Shown: positions 43,296 to 51,775 of the stretch, one piece after another
Layout of the letters: each line of letters starts with the position of its first letter
Numbering within the stretch: position 1 is the stretch's first letter
Assembly (NCBI GenBank): GCA_910585485.1
Contig: CAJUEZ010000001.1
Location: forward strand, 69,190 to 133,189
Reading direction: 5' to 3'
Length of the DNA stretch: 64,000 nt
From: an uncultured Clostridia bacterium
GTDB lineage: Bacteria > Bacillota > Clostridia > UBA1381
Translations under genes and position numbers: made by a program
Notes under the pieces: generated by a model
Seen by the model: the letters and a program-made list of their open reading frames with translations, nothing else
Database searches by the model: none
Told to the model about the DNA's origin: nothing

Positions 43296-44241
43296 TGGAT
43301 ATAGAATAATAGGCGGTATGCACATCAGCGGATTTTCTCAATGGGGATATGCGGAAAAAAACGGACAACTGTATTTCATAAAAGAATTTCTTGAACCTAA
43401 GTATCCTATAGATAATTCTTTGAGCGAGCCGCTTAAAAATAAAATGATAACAGAATGTCGTAAATTTGTCAGCCGTCATGACAGAATATACAGGACTATT
43501 AATGAGTGTTCCTGCGGTCATCTTGTCAGAACGTATGAATTTTTCAGAGACAAAAGTAAATATTATATCGCCACAGAAAAGATAGATAGTATCCGTATAA
43601 AAACCGAGCAAATTTTCAGAGAGAATATGAATGTCAAGCTTTTGCTTTGCATGGTTATCGCGAATGATTTGTCAAAACTTCATGCCAAGGGTATGATTCA
43701 TTCTGACATAAAAGCTGATAATATTCTTATCAAGAGAATGCCGAGTAATATGCTTACAGGTAAAATAATAGATTTTGACTGCAGTTTTTTTGAAGACGAA
43801 GGTCCTCCCGAGGGAGAAATAAACGGGGATATGGTTTATTTTTCGCCTGAAACACTTAAGAGAATTATTGAGGAGGAAGGCGAAATAACGCATAAATCCG
43901 ATGTCTTTTCACTTGGAATTTTGTTTCATCAGTATTTTACAGGCGGACTTCCCGAGTTCAATTCGAGCGAATATGACTGCGTTGCCGAGGCAGTTCTTGA
44001 AGGCGAAACACTGAAAACAAAGAATACGATGGATTCCCGCATAAATAATATTATACAAAAAATGCTGTCAGCTTCTCCGGAGGAGCGCCCGGAACTCAGC
44101 ACAGTATATGAAATGCTGCGGGAAATATACTTTGGAAAAAGCGTTGATACGGACAAGCATATTAAAGAGTATGAAGCGACTGTGATTCCAAGGAAAACAA
44201 ATAGTGAAAAAACCGAATTTACAAAAGCGAGTGATCTTTAA
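43279..44241 (+). CDS. Ser/Thr protein kinase (triad kinase)
   Basis: A 320-residue soluble kinase: ATP lysine 35 in YFIKEF, catalytic loop HSDIKADN (His141, Asp143, Lys145, Asn148; Ser replaces the Arg of HRD), DFD in place of DFG (Asp165-Asp167), and a PEXT-like SPETL. The glycine-rich loop is weak (GGMHISGFSQWG). The tail has EATVIPRKTN and ends in FTKASDL. The start GTG 43279 has CGGAGGTG upstream and overlaps the phosphatase gene. No transmembrane or PASTA part, unlike PrkC. HSD instead of HRD suggests regulation without activation-loop phosphorylation. Confidence 0.85.
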   Translation: MAQVINGYRIIGGMHISGFSQWGYAEKNGQLYFIKEFLEPKYPIDNSLSEPLKNKMITECRKFVSRHDRIYRTINECSCGHLVRTYEFFRDKSKYYIATEKIDSIRIKTEQIFRENMNVKLLLCMVIANDLSKLHAKGMIHSDIKADNILIKRMPSNMLTGKIIDFDCSFFEDEGPPEGEINGDMVYFSPETLKRIIEEEGEITHKSDVFSLGILFHQYFTGGLPEFNSSEYDCVAEAVLEGETLKTKNTMDSRINNIIQKMLSASPEERPELSTVYEMLREIYFGKSVDTDKHIKEYEATVIPRKTNSEKTEFTKASDL

Positions 44242-44264
44242 CGTAATTCAAGGAGGATAAATTA

Positions 44265-45281
44265 ATGAGTAAAAGAGTCGGATATATACTTTCAATAATT
44301 ATTTCAATAGCTATTTCTGTTTCATATTTTTTTAACTGGTTTGGAATAGACGGAGGTCTTATTGGAGAGAGCGGATGTTCCGTGGTTTACCTGTGCAGTA
44401 CAGTATTACAAACAGCGAATATAGCAGGCATGCTTGGAGGCGAAGAAATAGTCACTGCGTTAACTGTCTGCGCTATCGCTGTTTTAGCATTATGCGCATT
44501 GTCAGTTATATTCTTTGTGATATATATTATAACAGGCATTGTAAATAAGGGCAAACATAAAAAATGGGGCAACATCGGCATGATATTTGCTATGCTTGTA
44601 GCAATAATAATGATTGCTCTGCCATTGGTTGTAAATCATGTTATAAAACTCCCTGTTGCCAAGGCAACTTTTATTCCGTATAGTGTGTTATCCGCGGCAA
44701 TATTGGCGATTGTTTTCCTAAACACGCTTGACGTCGGAAAGAAAACTATTAAGTATGCCGGATATCCATATGGAACAAACGAATATGGCGGCATGGGTTA
44801 TGAAAATAATAGCTATGAAAATCATGGTTATGAAGATAGTGGTTATGAAAATTCCGGTTATGAAGATAATAGTTATGAGCACAGCGCATACAATAATTAC
44901 GATAACGGCTACAATGATAATTCAGATAATGCGTCTATAGCGCGTGACGGTACAAAAGTATGTCCTATGTGCGGCGGAGTAAATCCTGATTTCGCTGCAT
45001 TCTGCAAAGGGTGCGGATTTAATTTTAATGATAGCAGCGCGTATAGTAACGCGGCTGAAGAACCGGTTGGATTTAATGACGTTCCTCCCGTGGCAACACC
45101 CGCGGAGGAGCCGTATACCGAACCTGTTGCCGCGGCGGAAGAAGAGATACATACACCTTCTGAACCGGCAGCGAAAAAGGGAGAATGGAATAAAGCGAGT
45201 GATATGCTTGATTTGTCCGGAGGTTCGAGTAAAGATGAGGGAAGCGATAAAGGCGGAAGTTCATTAAAAATTAATATGTAA
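44265..45281 (+). CDS. Membrane protein with Tyr-rich repeat and zinc ribbon
   Basis: A 338-residue protein: four membrane segments (about 5-25, 62-90, 104-126, 136-152), a repetitive YEN/YED stretch (about 178-207), a zinc ribbon (CPMCGGVNPDFAAFCKGCGF, about 233-252), and a proline/glutamate-rich tail ending near WNKASDMLDLSGG. The end resembles the C-terminus of the kinase (FTKASDL), suggesting a shared docking or phosphorylation site. It is the last gene of the operon; a terminator follows. Function unknown; a substrate or membrane anchor of the kinase is likely. Confidence 0.75.
   Translation: MSKRVGYILSIIISIAISVSYFFNWFGIDGGLIGESGCSVVYLCSTVLQTANIAGMLGGEEIVTALTVCAIAVLALCALSVIFFVIYIITGIVNKGKHKKWGNIGMIFAMLVAIIMIALPLVVNHVIKLPVAKATFIPYSVLSAAILAIVFLNTLDVGKKTIKYAGYPYGTNEYGGMGYENNSYENHGYEDSGYENSGYEDNSYEHSAYNNYDNGYNDNSDNASIARDGTKVCPMCGGVNPDFAAFCKGCGFNFNDSSAYSNAAEEPVGFNDVPPVATPAEEPYTEPVAAAEEEIHTPSEPAAKKGEWNKASDMLDLSGGSSKDEGSDKGGSSLKINM
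44796..44885. repeat. 15-bp coding tandem repeat (YEN/YED units)
   Basis: Six imperfect 15-bp units of the type GGTTATGAAAATAGT encode GYENS-like pentapeptides in the kinase-operon membrane protein. Confidence 0.85.
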
Positions 45282-45295
45282 ATTTGCAAATTAAG

Positions 45296-45336
45296 AATGG
45301 ACTGTAAAAACTCAGTTTTTACAGTCCATTTTATAA
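45296..45336. terminator. Bidirectional terminator
   Basis: A 15-bp perfect stem (AATGGACTGTAAAAA with TTTTTACAGTCCATT) lies between convergent genes, with T and A runs outside. Confidence 0.9.
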
Positions 45337-45341
45337 TACAA

Positions 45342-46070
45342 TTATATATCTTTCTTTGAAAGTACGATGCTTGAAATTATTGTAACTATCAAAATGTATG
45401 CGACGCATATTACGGCAAACTGCGCATATTCGCTTGAAATCATTTGCTGAGGGGAATTGGAGTTCATTCCGTAGGCCATTAGCGAATAGGGCCATACATG
45501 CCCAAAACCTTTGGCGAGAAATACAAGTCCCGAAAGTCCTCCGGCAAAAGCAATACCGACAGGCAAAGCAAAACTCTTTATATAAATAGAAAAGAAGAGT
45601 TGGATTGATGCCATAACTATGCCGCCCAAAGCGCCTAAAAGACACCATATTATAACAGATTGATACGGAGGAGCGGAACTGATTCCAACAGCGTATCCCG
45701 ATATTAAAAATAATATGGCAATCCATATCTCGCTTATCAGAATCATTCTTGATACTGTAATTAATTTGGATATAAATATCATAGGTTTGCTCACGGGAGT
45801 TGTAAGGATTTTATTCCAGTTGTTGTTATTGTGTTCAATCCGCATAATGTAGGAGCAGTAAACTCCAATCATAATCGGCAGAAAGAAATAACATGTAAAA
45901 AGCGTATGTTGTGTCCATAGGCTGTACCATTCGCTTGTTAGTATTTCTGAGTTGCCCATGTAATTCAGCGAGCCTAAAAGCGCGGGTATAATCGGCATAA
46001 TCAGGAACGCAATCCAGACGGGCGAACGTTTAAGTTTCATTCTTTCCGATTTAAGTAATCTTAATAACAT
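45342..46070 (-). CDS. ABC-2 permease, lantibiotic-immunity type
   Basis: A 242-residue membrane protein with six predicted segments and the RLLKSERMKLKRSPVW start typical of lantibiotic-immunity ABC permeases (SpaE/NisE/MutG group). It is the third gene of a minus-strand operon with a second permease (4-base gap) and an ATPase. Such transporters pump lantibiotics or bacitracin-like peptides away from the membrane. No lantibiotic precursor or synthetase gene is nearby, so this is protection without production. Substrate unconfirmed. Confidence 0.88.
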   Translation of the reverse strand: MLLRLLKSERMKLKRSPVWIAFLIMPIIPALLGSLNYMGNSEILTSEWYSLWTQHTLFTCYFFLPIMIGVYCSYIMRIEHNNNNWNKILTTPVSKPMIFISKLITVSRMILISEIWIAILFLISGYAVGISSAPPYQSVIIWCLLGALGGIVMASIQLFFSIYIKSFALPVGIAFAGGLSGLVFLAKGFGHVWPYSLMAYGMNSNSPQQMISSEYAQFAVICVAYILIVTIISSIVLSKKDI

Positions 46071-46074
46071 AATA

Positions 46075-46836
46075 TCAAACCTCTTTTCTTGAAAATAAGT
46101 AACGTCCTATTATATACATGGCTATGCTTATGATTAGCAACACGGTAAAAAATGTCCAGTCAATATTCATAACTTCAAAATAAGCCGAGTCATATCTCAT
46201 CTCTTTTGTCCAGCCAAACAATCCTACAAACTGTAAAACACCGTAATATCCCCATATAAATAATTTTCTCATCAGCGGGATTTGTGGCAGAAACATTGAA
46301 AATAGTCCAAGAAAAGTTCCTATAATGCCTGAGAAAAAGGTGACGGCTTGATTTTTAAACAGCATTGCGATTGTGTGCTGAAATATATATACCGCTATAG
46401 TTGGAATAATAGTAAAGAGTAAGAACAGCAGATATAATTTTATCGGCACATCTCCCGCAAAATCATTAACATATCCGAATATAATCACGGTAATCCAATT
46501 TAAAAGACAGCATAAAAGCACAATAGAAATACCATATATAAACTTCGCGTCAAATATTCTGCCCTTCTCGCTTATTGCCGCGAGTTGCTTAAACATTATA
46601 CCCTTATGCTCTATGTCCGCGAGACGAGATGAGATTATAATAGACATAATCGGCATAAATATCGCGTTTATAAGCGGAAGTTGGTATAAAAACACCATCC
46701 ACCCGTTTTTTTGAAAAAAACCGCTGTATTCTCCATGCAGTCCCCATATAAGTCCCGCGGCGGTTATAATAATTGCCGTCAGGAATATATATTTTCTTCT
46801 TGTTTTCATAAATTCACATTTTAAAAGTTTTATCAT
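46075..46836 (-). CDS. ABC-2 permease, lantibiotic-immunity type
   Basis: A 253-residue membrane protein with six segments, the ECMK-like basic start (KLLKCEFMKTRRKYIFLTA) and a middle LADIEHKGIMFKQL typical for permeases of lantibiotic protection transporters. It overlaps the ATPase gene by four bases and precedes the second permease, so the three make one transporter of two different permeases and an ATPase dimer. Expression is probably controlled by the divergent two-component system. Confidence 0.88.
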   Translation of the reverse strand: MIKLLKCEFMKTRRKYIFLTAIIITAAGLIWGLHGEYSGFFQKNGWMVFLYQLPLINAIFMPIMSIIISSRLADIEHKGIMFKQLAAISEKGRIFDAKFIYGISIVLLCCLLNWITVIIFGYVNDFAGDVPIKLYLLFLLFTIIPTIAVYIFQHTIAMLFKNQAVTFFSGIIGTFLGLFSMFLPQIPLMRKLFIWGYYGVLQFVGLFGWTKEMRYDSAYFEVMNIDWTFFTVLLIISIAMYIIGRYLFSRKEV

Positions 46837-47564
46837 AAACTTTGCTCCTTTCCGGTTAAATCCAAAAAGATTTCCTCTAAAGATTTAGCGGCATCTGTTT
46901 CATGAAGCTTATTAAGTTCTCCCTGATACATTAGTTTCCCGTTTGCTATTATTCCGACATCTTCAGCCATTTGGTCTATCTCCGAAAGAAGATGGCTTGA
47001 TACTATGACGGTTATCCCATACTGAGATGGCAGAGATTTTATAAGTTCACGCATTTCCTGAATACCTGCGGGATCAAGACCGTTTGTAGGCTCGTCAAGA
47101 ATTAAAAGTTTCGGAAAAGACAGCAGCGCGGAAGCGAGCCCGAGCCGTTGTTTCATGCCGAGTGAAAACTGTGAAACACGTTTATTCTGCTGTTTGTCAA
47201 GACGAACGATAGAAAGCACTTTGTCGATATTTTGTTGGGGAACATCCAGAAGAGTAGTGAAAATTTTCATATTCTCCTTTGCGGTCAGATGACCATAGTA
47301 TGAGGGAGACTCAATGAGTGAGCCGATATTCCTTAAAATATCAATTCTGTTTTGGGAATTTAAACGCTTGCCGAAAATATCTATTTCTCCCTTTGTCGGA
47401 TGCGTAAGTCCCAAAAGCATTTTCAGTGTTGTGGATTTACCTGCGCCGTTTGGACCTAAAAATCCATAAATACGGTTTTCTTTTACAAGCATGTTTATGT
47501 TATTCACGCTCACCTGGTTTCCGTACACTTTTGTAAGACTGTTTGTTTTTACTATTTCTTTCAT
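46833..47564 (-). CDS. ABC transporter ATP-binding protein, lantibiotic-immunity type
   Basis: A 243-residue ATPase: Walker A GPNGAGKST, a Q-loop near IGSLIESPSYYGHLTAKEN, signature FSLGMKQRLGLASALL, Walker B LLILDEPTNGLDPAGIQE and HLLSEID switch. The ESPSYYGHLTAKEN segment is typical of lantibiotic protection ATPases (SpaF/NisF, BcrA relatives), some of which have E-loop in place of Q-loop: here the glutamate of LIES occupies that place. It is the first gene of the minus-strand operon, 155 bases from a divergent regulator gene. Confidence 0.93.
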   Translation of the reverse strand: MKEIVKTNSLTKVYGNQVSVNNINMLVKENRIYGFLGPNGAGKSTTLKMLLGLTHPTKGEIDIFGKRLNSQNRIDILRNIGSLIESPSYYGHLTAKENMKIFTTLLDVPQQNIDKVLSIVRLDKQQNKRVSQFSLGMKQRLGLASALLSFPKLLILDEPTNGLDPAGIQEMRELIKSLPSQYGITVIVSSHLLSEIDQMAEDVGIIANGKLMYQGELNKLHETDAAKSLEEIFLDLTGKEQSL

Positions 47565-47614
47565 TTGAAAACTTCCTTTCTTCTAATATAACTTGATTAT
47601 ATCAGCTTTTCCTG

Positions 47615-47649
47615 TCATAAAACTTAACGGAGCCTTTCATAAACCTTAA
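47615..47649. promoter_or_regulatory. 22-bp-spaced direct repeat in the divergent promoter region
   Basis: TCATAAAACTTAA (47615-47627) and TCATAAACCTTAA (47637-47649) are 22 bases apart, two helical turns, between the ABC operon and the response regulator. A good candidate site for the OmpR-type regulator. Confidence 0.6.
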
Positions 47650-47719
47650 ATTTTTATAAACTGCGGGAAAAATCTTTAAGAACACATATAAATGTGGTAA
47701 AATAACAACGGTGATTTAA

Positions 47720-48424
47720 ATGAATGAATTAAAAAATAAAAAAATATTGCTTGTTGACGATGAAAAGGAATTACTTAAGATGACAGAATCCGCCCTTCGT
47801 GCGAACGGATTTTTTAATATATATACAGCTCAAACTTGCGAAGAGGCAGTAAGCATTGTTAAGAGTCAGAAAATATCGCTTATGCTCCTTGATGTAATGC
47901 TTCCTGACGGGGACGGTTTTTCGCTGTTTGAGGAAATCCGCAAAACATCTCAGATACCTGCGATATTCTTAACGGCTAAGGGCGAATCCGAAAACAGAAT
48001 ACACGGTCTCGGACTTGGCGCGGACGATTATATCGTTAAGCCGTTTCTTATGAAGGAACTTACTTTAAGAATTATGGCAGTGTTGAAAAGAATATATCAA
48101 ACACCTGTTATATCGGAAGATTTTTATTTGGGGAAAAAACGAGTAAGCTTGGAAACCGCGTCCGTCATATCTGAAGGGAAAGAAAAGGCTTTAACAGCAA
48201 AAGAGTTTATACTGCTAAAAAAATTGTACGAAAATAAAAACAGAATAGTAACAAACGACGCGCTTTGTATGAGCGCGTGGGGAGATGAGTATTACGGGTA
48301 TGAAAATACTCTGATGGTGCATATAAGACGGCTTAGAGAAAAAATTGAAGAAAATCCGTCTGCGCCAAAATCTCTTGTTACTATAAAAGGACTGGGTTAT
48401 AAATTGGTGGTGTATGATGAATAA
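47720..48424 (+). CDS. OmpR-family response regulator
   Basis: A 234-residue regulator: receiver domain with DDEKE acidic cluster, phosphoacceptor aspartate in LLDVMLPDG (about 58), lysine in IVKPF, and a C-terminal winged helix (about 140-232; LTAKEFILLKKL, RRLREKIEENP, GLGYKL). It is divergent from the lantibiotic-immunity transporter and overlaps its own kinase, the usual layout of SpaR/NisR-like or BcrR-like immunity control. It should bind the repeats at 47615-47649. Confidence 0.93.
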   Translation: MNELKNKKILLVDDEKELLKMTESALRANGFFNIYTAQTCEEAVSIVKSQKISLMLLDVMLPDGDGFSLFEEIRKTSQIPAIFLTAKGESENRIHGLGLGADDYIVKPFLMKELTLRIMAVLKRIYQTPVISEDFYLGKKRVSLETASVISEGKEKALTAKEFILLKKLYENKNRIVTNDALCMSAWGDEYYGYENTLMVHIRRLREKIEENPSAPKSLVTIKGLGYKLVVYDE

Positions 48425-49760
48425 AAGCGCGTTTAAAATATTTATTGGATTTACGGTTATTTCAGCATTTATAGCGACTATTTTACTTGTTATAAATTTT
48501 ATTGCATTTGCGATAATCGGGTCGGATACGTCAATAGATCTAAATAGAAATTATCCGGAAGAGACATTAAAATCGGTTAGTAAATCGCTTGAAAAGAGTG
48601 AAGATGGTTTTATACTGTCGGATTCTTTTGTGTTTCCGCAGGACTTTTGGTGTATTCTTATAAATGAAAACGGTGATATAATATGGTCGAAAAATAAACC
48701 TGACGACATTCCCAGTCATTATTCAATAAATGATATTGCGAAAATAACCCGTTGGTTTTTGAATGATTATCCCGTATATGTCAGCGCGGAGGATTACGGT
48801 CTGATAATACTCGGCATACCGAAAAACGCTGTCGGGAAATATTATATGGAGTATTCCATGGAATGGTTTAGCACGCTGCCGCAAAGACTTATTGGGATTT
48901 TGATTGTCAATCTTCTGCTTGCCGCGGTTATCGCGTTTATATTGGGAATATCCCTTTACAGGCATATTTCTGTTTTGACAAATGGAATCCGGGATTTACG
49001 CTGTGAAAAAGATGTGAAATTAAATGAAAGGGGTATTTTTAAAGAGTTGGCGAGGAATATAAACAGTACGTCGGCTGCTATCGCCCGAAAAAACGCTGCT
49101 TTGGGCGTGCGTGAAACGGCGCGCTTAAACTGGATTTCGGGAATATCGCATGATATACGAACACCGCTTGCTATAGTAATAGGCAACTCCGAGGCTCTTG
49201 AAAATTCTCCTGATTTAAATGAGAATGACAGAAAAAGAGCGCGTGCTGTAACGTCGCAGAGTATTAAAATAAAAAAACTTATAGAGGATTTGAATCTTAT
49301 TTCCTCCCTCGAATATGATATGCAGCCGTTAAAGCAAAAGTCTGTGCGCTTGTGTCCTTTTATACGGCGCATAGTATCAAATATAATTAACAGCGGATTA
49401 AGTGATAATTATGAAATTGAAATGAAACTTGAAAATGAAAAGACAACTGTTTCGGCAGATGAGTTTTTGCTTGAAAGAGCGGTTTTTAATCTTATAAATA
49501 ACAGCATAACTCATAATAAAAACGGATGCAAAATCCGAGTCGAATCATACACGGAGGATAATACCGCTTATATAGTAATATCAGATAACGGCAGCGGTGT
49601 AAGCGAGGATATTCTTGCAAAAATATCTCAGATACCAAAGACGGCTCACGGACTGGGACTGCCAATGGCATATAAAATTATATCTGTCCACGGCGGAAAA
49701 ATGAGCGCGAAAAATAATAACGGATTCAGTGTAACGATTAAATTACCGGCTGAAACATGA
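48414..49760 (+). CDS. Sensor histidine kinase
   Basis: A 448-residue kinase with two membrane segments (about 8-32 and 161-184) bracketing an extracytoplasmic domain of about 125 residues, a HAMP-like linker, H box ISGISHDIRTPLAIVIG (about residue 245), N box FNLINNSITHNK and G boxes DNGSGVS and GLGLPMA. The large outer loop distinguishes it from the kinase at 26356, so it could bind its ligand directly. The first ATG lies inside the last codons of the regulator gene. No terminator is apparent; a 171-base gap follows. Confidence 0.92.
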   Translation: MMNKSAFKIFIGFTVISAFIATILLVINFIAFAIIGSDTSIDLNRNYPEETLKSVSKSLEKSEDGFILSDSFVFPQDFWCILINENGDIIWSKNKPDDIPSHYSINDIAKITRWFLNDYPVYVSAEDYGLIILGIPKNAVGKYYMEYSMEWFSTLPQRLIGILIVNLLLAAVIAFILGISLYRHISVLTNGIRDLRCEKDVKLNERGIFKELARNINSTSAAIARKNAALGVRETARLNWISGISHDIRTPLAIVIGNSEALENSPDLNENDRKRARAVTSQSIKIKKLIEDLNLISSLEYDMQPLKQKSVRLCPFIRRIVSNIINSGLSDNYEIEMKLENEKTTVSADEFLLERAVFNLINNSITHNKNGCKIRVESYTEDNTAYIVISDNGSGVSEDILAKISQIPKTAHGLGLPMAYKIISVHGGKMSAKNNNGFSVTIKLPAET

Positions 49761-49861
49761 GTCAAGAACAAGAGATAATATGAACGGTAAAGAATTATTA
49801 ATATAAATCATGCGTCAGCCGGCGATAGGCTAAAATTATGAAAATGATGTTTTTTAACTTC

Positions 49862-49890
49862 TTGCATAAATGACAAAAATATTATATAAT
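49862..49890 (+). promoter_or_regulatory. Promoter for the trypsin-like protease gene
   Basis: TTGCAT and TATAAT with a 17-base spacer, 41 bases before the start codon. Confidence 0.6.
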
Positions 49891-49931
49891 GATATACAGT
49901 ACATTATTTTGTCGAAAAAGGAATGTGAGAT

Positions 49932-51671
49932 ATGAAAAAAAGAATTTTAAAACGTTTTTTTGCCGTTATTACAGCGGTGATGATAATCGTCTCATGTGAA
50001 ATTGTTTACGCGGACAATATGCTTAACAGGTACACTCCCGATGAAAATTTTGAATACTCTGATGAGATGATAGGCAACGCGCTTAAAGCCGCCGTGCCGA
50101 GGATATATAATAACTTTACATGCACAGTGCAGTATAACAAACTGTCGCTGAACACTCAAAGAATATCATCTCTTATCAGAAGTAACCCGAATGCGGGAAG
50201 CGACAGCATTTTAACGTATATTGCGGATAATATGTCGAGTTTTGTTACAACTTCAACGGAAAGTATCTCAGATGAGTTTACCATTTCGGGAAGCGGTGTC
50301 GCTCTTTCCGATGATGGTTATATTGCGACTAATCAACATGTAATTTCAAACGGTTCTGAGGAACTTGCCGTGTCTTTTGCTCAGTCGGGATACATAGAGG
50401 AGGATGCCAAAGAATTTGTTTTGCAGATTTCTCAGCTTTTCGGTACGGCAAATATGAGTGAAAGCGATGTACAGGATTTTTATGAGAGATATGTCGGCGC
50501 GATGAAGGACAGTATTCATATTTCTGTTTCAAATACGTCCCTAAGCGTGGTATATCCCGACGCGGACGGAAACGCGTCTTTGGGGGCGGGAGTGAAATAT
50601 CCGGCTCAGATTGTGAAAACAGGAAAAGAGGGCACGGAAAATGATATAGGAGCGGAGGATGCGGCTATTTTGAAGATAGACTCGCATAATATTGTCTCTC
50701 TGCCTCTTTCTGAGGATTATCCTTCTGAAACTACTAAGATATTTGCAGCGGGTTTTCCGGGAGCATCAAACAGTATTTTTGAAGCCACGGATAATACTGC
50801 CGACACACTGACTGTTACTATAACAGATGGAATTGTGAGCAGAATAGTTCCGTTAAACAGTTCAAATTATAAGATGATTCAGACAACCGCGACTGTCAAT
50901 CATGGAAACAGCGGAGGACCATCTGTAGATAACATGCTTCGGGTAAACGGATTGAACACCCTCGCCAATGCGGAGGCAGACGGATATTACTGGATGGTAT
51001 CTTCCGAAGTGCTGCGCGATAAAACGAATGATATAAATATAGGTCAGGGAAAAACATCACAATTATTTATGCTCGGTTTGCAGGCAATGCAAAAGGATCG
51101 CGGAGCAACAGCGAAAGAATGTTTTGAAGAAGTAAAAAATCAGCAGCCGAATACTCCGTATATCAATAAACTGATAGAGCGATGCGCGTCAATGCCCCAG
51201 ACAACAATGAGGCAGTCATTTAAATTTAAACCGTGGATGATTATTGTCGGAGCGGTTGTGCTGTTTGGAATTTTGCTGGTAATTTTAATAGTAAAATCGT
51301 CAAAGAAGCGTAAGAAGGTTAAGTCCAAACCATATGCGCCGGTTATGCCATCAGTCAGAGCTCCGGTATATCGGTCGCGCACTCCGTCAGGAGCAATGCC
51401 TCCTTGTCCGCCGGATGTTCCAACGGGCACAGCGCCGCCGAGCCATACGGCTCCGCCTGTGATGCGCTCGACTATGCCGGCATCATCGGAGGTAAAAATA
51501 CGTTCAACCATGCCGGTATCATCGGATGCAAAAATACGTTCAACCATGCCGGTATCATCGGAGGTAAAAATACGTTCAACTATGCCAAAGACAAACATAG
51601 AAGAAAAGGAAGGCGAAAATAAAGAAAGCAAGACAACCGTGTGGACTCACGGGGCAAATGATTTAGGATAA
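49932..51671 (+). CDS. Membrane-anchored trypsin-like serine protease with phospho-motif tail
   Basis: A 579-residue protein: a signal peptide or anchor (1-27), a chymotrypsin-fold protease with His137 (TNQHVIS), Asp243 (EDAAILKID) and Ser327 (HGNSGGP), a short helical repeat segment (about 370-415), one membrane segment (about 437-457), then a basic cytosolic tail rich in proline with repeated RSTMP units and ending TTVWTHGANDLG. No PDZ domain is seen, unlike HtrA. The protease faces outside and the tail lies inside, so it may link outer events to the kinase system at 40-45 kb, whose proteins have a similar C-terminal motif. That link is inference. Confidence 0.85.
   Translation: MKKRILKRFFAVITAVMIIVSCEIVYADNMLNRYTPDENFEYSDEMIGNALKAAVPRIYNNFTCTVQYNKLSLNTQRISSLIRSNPNAGSDSILTYIADNMSSFVTTSTESISDEFTISGSGVALSDDGYIATNQHVISNGSEELAVSFAQSGYIEEDAKEFVLQISQLFGTANMSESDVQDFYERYVGAMKDSIHISVSNTSLSVVYPDADGNASLGAGVKYPAQIVKTGKEGTENDIGAEDAAILKIDSHNIVSLPLSEDYPSETTKIFAAGFPGASNSIFEATDNTADTLTVTITDGIVSRIVPLNSSNYKMIQTTATVNHGNSGGPSVDNMLRVNGLNTLANAEADGYYWMVSSEVLRDKTNDINIGQGKTSQLFMLGLQAMQKDRGATAKECFEEVKNQQPNTPYINKLIERCASMPQTTMRQSFKFKPWMIIVGAVVLFGILLVILIVKSSKKRKKVKSKPYAPVMPSVRAPVYRSRTPSGAMPPCPPDVPTGTAPPSHTAPPVMRSTMPASSEVKIRSTMPVSSDAKIRSTMPVSSEVKIRSTMPKTNIEEKEGENKESKTTVWTHGANDLG
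51465..51590. repeat. 36-bp coding tandem repeat (RSTMP units)
   Basis: Three units of 36 bp (51465, 51501, 51537) and a partial fourth encode the 12-residue unit RSTMPxSSxxKI in the protease tail. Confidence 0.9.
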
Positions 51672-51709
51672 AAATTGAGAAATACAGGCGGATAATTATA
51701 ATTTTGTAG

Positions 51710-51738
51710 TTGAAAATACCGGATTTACATAGTATAAT
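51710..51738 (+). promoter_or_regulatory. Promoter for the PL11 gene
   Basis: TTGAAA and TATAAT with a 17-base spacer, 37 bases before the start codon. Confidence 0.65.
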
Positions 51739-51775
51739 TATAATAATATTTTGTATATACAAGGAGAATATAAAT

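Noticed and set aside
45337..47719. A lantibiotic precursor gene next to the immunity transporter
   Set aside because: The only gap (47565-47719) holds promoters and repeats but no small gene with leader-like sequence.
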